From assembly GCA_902561095.1 (NCBI GenBank), contig CACEOF010000001.1:1-64000 (forward strand): 64,000 nucleotides of DNA, read 5' to 3'. This document shows positions 51,914-59,642 of this stretch, one piece after another. The notes under the pieces were generated by a model, which saw only the letters and a list, made by a program, of their open reading frames with translations, ran no database searches and was not told the origin of the DNA. This DNA is from an uncultured Pelagibacteraceae bacterium (GTDB lineage Bacteria > Pseudomonadota > Alphaproteobacteria > Pelagibacterales > Pelagibacteraceae). How positions within the stretch are numbered: position 1 is the stretch's first letter; each line of letters begins with the position of its first letter. Made by a program: the position numbers and the translations under genes.

Positions 51914-53239
51914 ATGGCTAAAAACTTATTCAAATTAGCAGAGCAAAAAAAAATAAAATATTTCTTAATAAGCTTTGTTGATCTTTTTGGCGTACTCAGA
52001 TCAAAATTAGTTCCAACGCATGCTATTAAAGAAATGCAGACTGCAGGAGCGGGATTTGCTGGTTTTGCAGCTTGGCTAGATATGTCTCCCGCAGATAGCG
52101 ATATGTTTGGTATTCCAGATCCAGACAGTCTTATTCAATTACCTTGGAATAAAGAGGTGGGATGGCTTGCATCAGACTTATGGATGAATGGTAAACCTGT
52201 AGAAGCCTCTCCAAGAGTAATGTTAAAGTATCAAATTAATAAATTAAAAAAACAAAATTTAAAAATGAAATCAGGTGTAGAGTGTGAATACTTTTTAATT
52301 TCACCTGATGGAAATTCTATTGCTGATGTAAGAGATACTCAATCTAAACCTTGTTATGACCAATCTGCTTTAATGAGGAGATATGATTTAATTAAAGAAA
52401 TCTGTGATTGTATGATTGAGATGGGATGGGGTCCTTATCAAAATGATCATGAAGACGCAAATGGACAATTTGAAATGAATTGGGACTATGATGATTGTCT
52501 AAAAACAGCAGATAGACACACATTTTTTAAATATATGGTAAAAACCATAGCTGAAAAACATGGTTTGAGAGCAACCTTTATGCCTAAACCATTTGAAAAC
52601 CTCACAGGTAATGGCTGTCATGCCCACGTATCAGTTTGGGATGGAAAGAAAAATAAATTTTTAGATAAATCTGACAAGTTTGGACTTAGTAAAATGGCAT
52701 ATAATTTTTTAGGTGGAGTAATTAAAAACGCCTCATCCTTATCTGCTTTCTTTAATCCAACAATTAATAGCTATAGAAGAATTAATGCCCCTCCAACAAA
52801 ATCTGGATCATCATGGTCACCGAGCAGCATATCTTATACAGGTAATAACAGAACACATATGATAAGAATTCCAGATCCTGGTAGATTTGAATTAAGATTG
52901 ATGGATGGATCTGCAAATCCATATTTATTACAAGCAAGCGTGTTAGCTGCTGGGCTATATGGATTAAAAAATAAAATTGATCCAGGAGAGGCTCTTACTT
53001 GTAACATGTATACAGATTACAAAAAATATCCTAATTTACCTAAATTACCAAACGAACTTCATGAATCGCTAGAACTTTTAAAAAATAATAAGGAAATGAA
53101 TGAAGCTTTTGGAAAAGAAACAATTAATAGTTATATAAAACTTAAAAAATCTGAAATTAATGAATTTGATAATAAAGAAAACTTCGATAAGTCCAAACCT
53201 GTAACGCAATGGGAAAGACAAAATACTTTAGACTGTTAA
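51914..53239 (+). CDS. glutamine synthetase family (GlnT/GmaS-like) ligase
   Basis: This 441-aa GS-fold enzyme has AGAGFAGFAAWLDMSPADSD, GVECEYFLISPDG, SKPCYDQSALMRRYDLIKEI, NDHEDANGQFEMNWDYDD and NRTHMIRIPDPGRFELRLMD. These match the short GlnT/type-III and GmaS-like group as I recall it. It could ligate methylamine or ammonia to glutamate. It sits beyond the amt terminator with its own spacing and is followed by a PLP ammonia-lyase with one base between, so an amino-acid catabolic role is also possible. Confidence 0.8.
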   Translation: MAKNLFKLAEQKKIKYFLISFVDLFGVLRSKLVPTHAIKEMQTAGAGFAGFAAWLDMSPADSDMFGIPDPDSLIQLPWNKEVGWLASDLWMNGKPVEASPRVMLKYQINKLKKQNLKMKSGVECEYFLISPDGNSIADVRDTQSKPCYDQSALMRRYDLIKEICDCMIEMGWGPYQNDHEDANGQFEMNWDYDDCLKTADRHTFFKYMVKTIAEKHGLRATFMPKPFENLTGNGCHAHVSVWDGKKNKFLDKSDKFGLSKMAYNFLGGVIKNASSLSAFFNPTINSYRRINAPPTKSGSSWSPSSISYTGNNRTHMIRIPDPGRFELRLMDGSANPYLLQASVLAAGLYGLKNKIDPGEALTCNMYTDYKKYPNLPKLPNELHESLELLKNNKEMNEAFGKETINSYIKLKKSEINEFDNKENFDKSKPVTQWERQNTLDC

Positions 53240-53240
53240 A

Positions 53241-54374
53241 GTGAAGAGTTTAAAAAGTATTAAAAACTGGACGCTAACAAAATCTATAAAAAATAACAAT
53301 TTCAGTTTTAAAAGAAATTATGTTTTAAGATTTGTCCCTTCTTTGTTATTAACAAATGCTTTTAAATCAATTTCTAGATGGAAAAATTATAAGGCTACAC
53401 CCTTAATTAAACTTGATAAATTACAAAAAAATTTAAAAGTTAATAATGTTTTTTATAAAGATGAGTCCAAAAGATTTCATTTAAAATCCTTTAAAGCATT
53501 AGGAGGAGCGTATGCAGTTGAAAGAATATCTAAAGGAAAAAAAAATATAATTATTTCCTCAGCGACTGCTGGAAACCATGGAAGATCTGTTGCATGGGGC
53601 GCAAAAAGATTAGGTTTAAAATGTAAAATCTTTGTTAGTCAATACGTAAGTGATTCAAGAGTTAATGAAATTAAAAAATTTGGAGCTGAAGTCATAAGAG
53701 TTAAAGGAGATTATGAAAACTCAGTTAATGAATGTAAAAAGTTATCGAAAAAAAATAATTGGAAAATTGTGCAAGATGTTGCGACAAGAAATTACAAATT
53801 GGTCCCTCAACTTACAATGGCGGGATATTCCATAATGATAAGAGAAATATCTAAACAAACTAATCAATATATAACCCATATTTTTTTACAAGCTGGTGTC
53901 GGGGGCATGGCTGCCGGTGTTGTTGCTGGTGTTGCAAAATATTTTAAAAGAATTCCAAAAATTATAATTGTTGAGCCTGATAGAGCTGATTGTGTACTTC
54001 AGAGCGTTAAAATTAATAGAATTAAAAAAATTAGGATTAAAAAAGAAAGTATCATGGGAGGTATGTCATGTAATGAAATGTCATATATTCCATGGCAAAT
54101 ATTAAAAAAAGCAAGCAATTGTTGTATATCTGTAAGTGATCGGAATGTTGCCAAAACTGTAGCTATGCTTAAAGACAAAAAGCTCAGCAAAAATTCAATA
54201 ATTGGTGGAGAGTGCTCTACACCTGGAATTATAAGCCTAATTGGTGTTTGTAATAATTATAAGACTAAAAAACTCATTGAACTAAACGAAAAATCTAATG
54301 TTTTGGTAATAGGATGCGAAGGTAATGCAGATGTTAAACTTTACAAACAACTGCTATCTAAAGGAAGAAAATAA
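53241..54374 (+). CDS. PLP-dependent ammonia-lyase (diaminopropionate ammonia-lyase-like)
   Basis: This 377-aa fold-type-II PLP enzyme has SKRFHLKSFKALGGAYAVERI (Lys in the K-S-F-K-A-L-G-G PLP site), SSATAGNHGRSVAWGAKRLG and FLQAGVGGMAAGVVAGV. It closely matches the diaminopropionate ammonia-lyase pattern. The start is GTG at 53241, one base after the GS stop. Deamination of a diamino or hydroxy amino acid would feed ammonia into the ligase. The substrate is inferred only by family. Confidence 0.75.
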   Translation: MKSLKSIKNWTLTKSIKNNNFSFKRNYVLRFVPSLLLTNAFKSISRWKNYKATPLIKLDKLQKNLKVNNVFYKDESKRFHLKSFKALGGAYAVERISKGKKNIIISSATAGNHGRSVAWGAKRLGLKCKIFVSQYVSDSRVNEIKKFGAEVIRVKGDYENSVNECKKLSKKNNWKIVQDVATRNYKLVPQLTMAGYSIMIREISKQTNQYITHIFLQAGVGGMAAGVVAGVAKYFKRIPKIIIVEPDRADCVLQSVKINRIKKIRIKKESIMGGMSCNEMSYIPWQILKKASNCCISVSDRNVAKTVAMLKDKKLSKNSIIGGECSTPGIISLIGVCNNYKTKKLIELNEKSNVLVIGCEGNADVKLYKQLLSKGRK

Positions 54375-54381
54375 AATTCAC

Positions 54382-55800
54382 ATGACAAAAAATGCAATAT
54401 TTTGGATTAGGGAAGATTTTAGAATTGAAAATAATCCAGCACTTTCTTTTGCTAGTCAAAATCATGATAATGTTATTGGATTATTTATTTATAACAAAGC
54501 TGATTTTGATAAAAAAAGAGAAGCACAAAAATGGTGGCTTTATAAATCTCTAGAACAATTTAAATCAGAATTATCTAAATATAAAATAAATCTTCAAATA
54601 TTAGAGGGAGATGAGCTAGATGTGTTGTCAAAGATAAAAAAAAAAGACAACATTTCAGTTTATTGGAACAAAATATATGAACCAGATGTAATTGCTAAAG
54701 GTAAAAAAATTAGAGATGCTTTTTTAAAAAATGAAGTTCAGTTTAAATATTTTAAAGGAAATATTTTAAACGAATTTCAAGAAGTAACTAAAAATGATGG
54801 AACACCCTTTAAAGTATTTAGTCCATTTTGGAGAAATGCTGAACAAAAATATTTAAGCTTACCTCCAAGAAAAAATTATATTGTAAGAAAAAAGACAAAG
54901 TCAATCACAGTTTTCAAGAATTGTATTGAGCCTAAAGATATTTTGCCTAAAAAGAATTGGTATAAAAAATTTGAAGAATATTGGAAAGTTTCAGAAAGTG
55001 ACTCAAAAAAAGTTCTTAATACTTTAATTGAAAAAAAGATTAAGGATTATGGAACGGCTAGAGATTATCCATCGGTTGAAGGCACATCAAAATTGTCTCC
55101 CTATATTAAACATGGTCAAATTCATGTAAGCACTATTTGGCAAAAGTGTAATGAAATTAGATCTAAAGGAGTTGGCTACAGAAAATATATCAACGAATTA
55201 GGTTGGCGTGAGTTTTCACATAGTTTAATTAATTATTTTCCAGAATTTTTAAAAGGTAATTACAGAAAAGAATTTGATCGATTTCCTTGGGTAAAAAACG
55301 AAAAGTTTCTAAAAGCATGGAAATCAGGAATGACAGGCTATCCTATTGTAGATGCTGGAATGAGAGAGTTATACGAAACCGGATGGATGCATAACAGAAT
55401 TAGAATGGTAGTTGGTTCTTTTTTGGTTAAGCATTTGAGAATTAATTGGACTGAGGGTGAAAAGCATTTCAGAAATTGTTTATTAGATTTTAATAAAGCA
55501 AATAACGTAGCTCAATGGCAATGGGTTGCTGGTTGTGGAGCTGATGCTGCACCTTACTTTAGAATATTTAATCCAATTTTGCAGGGAGAAAAATTTGATA
55601 AAGAAGGTTTGTATGTGAAGAAATGGGTTCCAGAATTAAATAAAGTGCCTAATAAATTCATCCATAAACCTTGGGAAATGGAACACAAATATCAAGAAGC
55701 AATAAAGACTATAATAGGGAAAGATTATCCTAAACCTATTGTAATCCACGAAAAAGCAAGAGCAGCTGCTCTAGAGGCTTTTCAATCACTTAAGAAATAA
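54382..55800 (+). CDS. phrB: deoxyribodipyrimidine photolyase
   Basis: This photolyase repairs UV-made cyclobutane dimers using FADH2 and an antenna pigment. I chose the ATG at 54382 (MTKNAIFWIREDFRIENNPA) because the track's 54325 start lies inside the upstream gene. It contains the FAD region NELGWREFSHSLINYFPEFL, the family signature WKSGMTGYPIVDAGMRELYETGWMHNRIRM and AQWQWVAGCGADAAPYFRIF with three conserved Trp. The 472 aa fit the class I family. Light repair suits a surface-ocean organism. Confidence 0.95.
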   Translation: MTKNAIFWIREDFRIENNPALSFASQNHDNVIGLFIYNKADFDKKREAQKWWLYKSLEQFKSELSKYKINLQILEGDELDVLSKIKKKDNISVYWNKIYEPDVIAKGKKIRDAFLKNEVQFKYFKGNILNEFQEVTKNDGTPFKVFSPFWRNAEQKYLSLPPRKNYIVRKKTKSITVFKNCIEPKDILPKKNWYKKFEEYWKVSESDSKKVLNTLIEKKIKDYGTARDYPSVEGTSKLSPYIKHGQIHVSTIWQKCNEIRSKGVGYRKYINELGWREFSHSLINYFPEFLKGNYRKEFDRFPWVKNEKFLKAWKSGMTGYPIVDAGMRELYETGWMHNRIRMVVGSFLVKHLRINWTEGEKHFRNCLLDFNKANNVAQWQWVAGCGADAAPYFRIFNPILQGEKFDKEGLYVKKWVPELNKVPNKFIHKPWEMEHKYQEAIKTIIGKDYPKPIVIHEKARAAALEAFQSLKK

Positions 55801-55805
55801 ATGCT

Positions 55806-56225
55806 CTATTCACCAATAAAATGGTGAATAATTGTTCTATTTTGTGGCTCTAAACGATGTTCAAATAAATATAAACCCTGCCAAGTTCCAAGCAATAATT
55901 CAGTATCTTTAATACTAAGAGAAATTTGATTATTTGTTAATGCAGATTTTATATGAGAAGGCATATCATCTTTACCTTCGGTAGTATGAACATACAATTT
56001 TTTGTCCATAGGTACCAGTTTATCAAAATAATTTATTAAATCTGTTTGAACGTCTGGATCAGCATTTTCTTGAACAATTAAGGATGCACTAGTATGTTGA
56101 ACACTCAAATTAAGCATCCCATTTTTAAACTTATTTTTTTTAATCCAATGAATTGTCTGATCTGTGAATTCATACAACCTTTGGCCAACAGTACTTATTT
56201 TAAGATTAAAGAACTCTTGCTTCAT
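55806..56225 (-). CDS. YjbQ/UPF0047 family protein
   Basis: This 139-aa protein has the YjbQ signature: GMLNLSVQHTSASLIVQEN, EGKDDMPSHIKSALTNNQ and ELLLGTWQGLYLFEHR. Members have been linked with thiamin phosphate synthase activity in vitro; the physiological role is unclear. It overlaps the zapE start by one base and is convergent with phrB. Confidence 0.9.
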   Translation of the reverse strand: MKQEFFNLKISTVGQRLYEFTDQTIHWIKKNKFKNGMLNLSVQHTSASLIVQENADPDVQTDLINYFDKLVPMDKKLYVHTTEGKDDMPSHIKSALTNNQISLSIKDTELLLGTWQGLYLFEHRLEPQNRTIIHHFIGE

Positions 56226-57277
56226 TAATTCTTTTCCACAGATGTTAATTCGTATAATCGACTGATGGTACGTTTAAATGGGTTTTCTAATAATCTTGAT
56301 GAAGTAAATTGATCTATATTTTGCTCAGCAGTAACTGCTAAAGGGATATTTTTGTCATATATGACATCTATTAAAGTTATAAATCGCTGTTGTTGATTAG
56401 AATTAATATCATTAAATTGTGGAATATTATCAAGAGTAACAAATTTGCAACTTTTAATTATCTCTAAATAGTCTTCAGCACCAAGGTTTCTATTACATAG
56501 ATCATCAAAATTAAATCTAGCTACTCCTTCATAAAAATGTTCTATTTTAAAATTTCTTCCCTTTACGTCAATTATTTTTGATAAATGATTTTTATCTTTT
56601 GTGATTGTTCTAAAAAATTTATTTATTTTAAAATTAGTCTCTTGATTGAGAGGGTAAAAATATCTTTGTTTCTGATTTTCATTTGATTTTCTATAATCGT
56701 CTTCTATTTTGAGCTCAAGTTCAGCAGAATATTTCTCCATAATTTTTATAAAAGGTTTAAACTGATCTCTTTGAAGTCCATCTTTATAAAGTTCAGAAAT
56801 TTTTGTATTAGACGTTAAAATAATTTTAATATTTTCTTTAAATATTTGCTGAAATAATTTTCCTAAAATCATCGCATCAACAATGTTGGTTACTTGAAAC
56901 TCATCAAAATAAATTAATTTAGTTTTAGATTTTAAATCTTTTACAAATTGATTGATTATATTTTCCTCGTTATTTTCCTTTCTTACATGTGCAAAATCAT
57001 GAAAGCTCAACATAAATTCATTAAAGTGCTGTCTTAATTTTTTTTCTTCTACTAAATCAAAAAAAAAATTTAAGATCATTGTTTTTCCAACACCAACACC
57101 TCCGTGTAAATAAAAAGCTAGTCTTGAATTATTTTTTAAAAAAAATTTATTTAAAATTGATTTATTAAAATTTAATTTGTAATAACTTTTTAATTCTTTA
57201 ATAACAGTTAGTTGATAAGAATTAATTTCTAAATTATTTTTTTTACAAAAATTTTTGAAAAGATTTTCTAAATTCAT
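56225..57277 (-). CDS. zapE: cell division protein ZapE (AFG1-like ATPase)
   Basis: This 350-aa AFG1-type AAA ATPase has a Walker A at AFYLHGGVGVGKTMILNFF, Walker B in KLIYFDEFQVTNIVDAMIL, the sensor region IKIILTSNTKISELYKDG and the C-terminal STKLS-like FKRTISRLYELTS. ZapE binds FtsZ and adjusts the constriction ring. The start overlaps the cupin gene by four bases. Length is standard. Confidence 0.9.
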   Translation of the reverse strand: MNLENLFKNFCKKNNLEINSYQLTVIKELKSYYKLNFNKSILNKFFLKNNSRLAFYLHGGVGVGKTMILNFFFDLVEEKKLRQHFNEFMLSFHDFAHVRKENNEENIINQFVKDLKSKTKLIYFDEFQVTNIVDAMILGKLFQQIFKENIKIILTSNTKISELYKDGLQRDQFKPFIKIMEKYSAELELKIEDDYRKSNENQKQRYFYPLNQETNFKINKFFRTITKDKNHLSKIIDVKGRNFKIEHFYEGVARFNFDDLCNRNLGAEDYLEIIKSCKFVTLDNIPQFNDINSNQQQRFITLIDVIYDKNIPLAVTAEQNIDQFTSSRLLENPFKRTISRLYELTSVEKN

Positions 57278-57702
57278 TTTTTTGTTTTAAAATCAATACC
57301 ATATTCTGATCTTGGTCCTTTTCGTAATCCAAATGGACCTGAGATAAATATAGTTAACGGTCTTGTTCCTGGCTTAAGATCCACTCTATGCAAATTATTT
57401 GCTGATCTAAAACCAATATAACCAGGCGGTCTCCAGAATTTTCCTGTGCTCAATGTTTCCCAATAACCACCTCTTAAAACTATTGTTATATAGGGAAAAG
57501 TATGATTATGCACACCATCACCGTGATCATCAGCTAGCATCTCATGTATTAAGATATTGAATGGAAACCACTTTGGTCGATGTCTCATCAGAACATAATA
57601 ACGATTCATCCATGGCTTTGCTTCATGGAATTTAGGATGCGAGGGTCCTCTATCTAATACAACTTTTTTTCTTCCGATCTTATCTAACAATTTTAAGATC
57701 AT
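57274..57702 (-). CDS. small cupin-fold protein
   Basis: This 142-aa protein has a cupin pattern: ADDHGDGVHNHTFPYITIVLRGGYWE (His-rich metal site) and RSANNLHRVDLKPGTRPLTIFIS. The His-x-His and later His are likely metal ligands. The start of the sequence (RHRPKWFPFNILIHEM) is not typical of large cupins. It overlaps zapE by four bases and lies 2 bp after the BamB-like gene. Function is unknown. Confidence 0.8.
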   Translation of the reverse strand: MILKLLDKIGRKKVVLDRGPSHPKFHEAKPWMNRYYVLMRHRPKWFPFNILIHEMLADDHGDGVHNHTFPYITIVLRGGYWETLSTGKFWRPPGYIGFRSANNLHRVDLKPGTRPLTIFISGPFGLRKGPRSEYGIDFKTKK

Positions 57703-57704
57703 AT

Positions 57705-59003
57705 TTAATTATATTGAATAATAGATCCACTTCTGACTAAATATAAATTATTATTAAATATTAATGGTTTCGACACAAGATCTGATGAAACTTTTTCTAT
57801 TTTGAGAATACTACCGTTTTGTAAATCTTTAACAATTAGTTTACCATCTGTATTCGTTAAATACAAATTCTTATTTCCTATAGCAAATCCTATTGGATAA
57901 ATATTTTTTCGTTTTTTTAGTTTATAATTTTTAAAAAGGTCTGTTACTCTAATTATGTTTCCCTTATTCTTTTCTATTACATACAAGTAACCTTCATCGG
58001 AGACAGTAAATATTAAATTTCCAATTATCACAGGCGTAATATTGGATTTAATATTACTTATCCAATTGGTGGTACCAGTTTTAATATCAATTGAATAAAA
58101 TTCATATTTATTGTTTGAAAAAAAAATAGAACTACCATCCGAAACAAGTTTTGAAGTTTTGAAATTATAAGTTTCATTTACAATACTGCTACTTTGTGTA
58201 GGTAATTGCCAAACAATCAATCCACTTTCAGCATCAGCTGCAGTTATGTCTCCAATTGAATTACTGAAAACTATCATATCACCAATTATAACAAGTGAAT
58301 ATTTAGAATTTGGAATTGTGAAGGAGTCCTCTGTTGGTAAGTTCCAACATTCTGTTCCATCCTTTATTTTATAACATCTAAGGGTATTTTTATAATCGAT
58401 AACAAAAAATTTATTTTTATATTTTTTTATTTCTGAATTAAAAGGATAAGTATTATTTTTAGACCAGTTGAGATCACCGTTATTAGCATTGATTGAGTAG
58501 TATTTTGCTATGCTGTCACTTACTAAAATACTGTCTTCATAAAAAATGAAATCTAATTTAGGATGTAATTTTTTTTCAGCTTTCGAATAATGGTTTTTTT
58601 TCCATAAAATTTTTTGATTTTCATCGTATCTTATAATTGAACCTTTTTTATCGAAAAATACGATATCATTCTCTATAAAAAGAGGCTTAAAATTAATTTG
58701 ATTTAAGTCCTCTAATCTTGAAAATTTGTAACTTCCTATTTTTTTTAACTCACCTTTATAACTCTGTGAACCAAAATCATTTCGATTGTTGATATATTGG
58801 AAATTTGTTTTAATCTCTGAAAGATCTAAGTTTAAATTTTGATTAAATTCTACAACAACAGACTTTTTTTCCTCAAAAACTTTTTTAATATTTGGTTTAG
58901 CTAAAAGTTCTTTATCTTTATCTTTCCATATTCTTGAGTTTTCGTTAAATGAGCAATTATTGAAGAAAAAAAAAACAATTAATAAAATAATTAATCTATT
59001 CAC
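57705..59003 (-). CDS. BamB-like outer-membrane assembly lipoprotein (PQQ beta-propeller)
   Basis: This 432-aa protein begins with a lipoprotein signal (LIILLIVFFFFNNCSFNENS, lipobox with Cys near position 17) and has repeated beta-propeller blades with NNGDLNWSKNNTY, ADAESGLIVWQLPTQ, DIKTGTTNWISNI and KNKGNIIRVTDLF. In the family it docks on BamA for outer-membrane protein folding. The AxDxxTGxxxW blades are visible in several copies. The YfgM-like gene precedes it, a known neighbour in gammaproteobacteria. Confidence 0.85.
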   Translation of the reverse strand: MNRLIILLIVFFFFNNCSFNENSRIWKDKDKELLAKPNIKKVFEEKKSVVVEFNQNLNLDLSEIKTNFQYINNRNDFGSQSYKGELKKIGSYKFSRLEDLNQINFKPLFIENDIVFFDKKGSIIRYDENQKILWKKNHYSKAEKKLHPKLDFIFYEDSILVSDSIAKYYSINANNGDLNWSKNNTYPFNSEIKKYKNKFFVIDYKNTLRCYKIKDGTECWNLPTEDSFTIPNSKYSLVIIGDMIVFSNSIGDITAADAESGLIVWQLPTQSSSIVNETYNFKTSKLVSDGSSIFFSNNKYEFYSIDIKTGTTNWISNIKSNITPVIIGNLIFTVSDEGYLYVIEKNKGNIIRVTDLFKNYKLKKRKNIYPIGFAIGNKNLYLTNTDGKLIVKDLQNGSILKIEKVSSDLVSKPLIFNNNLYLVRSGSIIQYN

Positions 59004-59640
59004 TCAAATCTCTTTTCAATCTTTTCTCTGCTTCTAACCTTATATCTGGATTGGGGTTTTCTATACTAATTATTTGATTGAAAAACTCTTTGGCCTTCTG
59101 ATTTTGCTCTTTCGCATAAAAATACTCTGCCAATAAATATAAAGCGTGAGATTTCCAGACACTTTGGGAGTTTATTACTGGATTTAAAGTGCTTAATAGA
59201 TCTCCCTCTGAATATTGATCCGCATTATATAGAGCTTTTTTGTATATTATTAAATTTTTTATCTCCTTCTCTAAAGATGTTTGATTTATCAAAATATCAA
59301 AGAAACTATTTATCTGACTCTGATCTGAAATAAGTTTATTATCAATAATGAAATAAAGTGACAATGGGGAATAAGTTGGATCTTTTTCGTTAATGATCTC
59401 AATTAACTTGTTTATAACTTTATCTTTGGAATTTTCTGAATATTCAATAGTTGCTAAATTAAAGTCATCCGAAATTTTTTTTTTTTTATTTATTTTGTAT
59501 TTATCGAAACTATAAGAGCTAATAATTATTATTAATATTAATGCTATAGATGAAATTATTTTATTCCTATTATTAACAATAAAATTCTTAATTTTATCAT
59601 TTCTATTATTAGAATTTATAATTGATATTTCTTCATCCAT
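58996..59640 (-). CDS. YfgM-like TPR-domain membrane protein
   Basis: This 214-aa protein has an N-terminal span (IISSIALILIIIISSYSFDKY) after a short charged cytoplasmic segment, then TPR-like helices: FNLATIEYSENSKDK, YLLAEYFYAKEQNQKAKEFFNQIIS and a terminal RLEAEKRLKRD. YfgM-type proteins help secreted protein folding. It overlaps the BamB-like gene by eight bases and lies 2 bp after acnA. Confidence 0.75.
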   Translation of the reverse strand: MDEEISIINSNNRNDKIKNFIVNNRNKIISSIALILIIIISSYSFDKYKINKKKKISDDFNLATIEYSENSKDKVINKLIEIINEKDPTYSPLSLYFIIDNKLISDQSQINSFFDILINQTSLEKEIKNLIIYKKALYNADQYSEGDLLSTLNPVINSQSVWKSHALYLLAEYFYAKEQNQKAKEFFNQIISIENPNPDIRLEAEKRLKRDLSE

Positions 59641-59642
59641 AT

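Noticed and set aside
54325-54381. Longer photolyase start at 54325
   Set aside because: It overlaps the upstream ammonia-lyase by 50 bases, and the photolyase family begins at MTKNAIFWIRED, so ATG 54382 is better.
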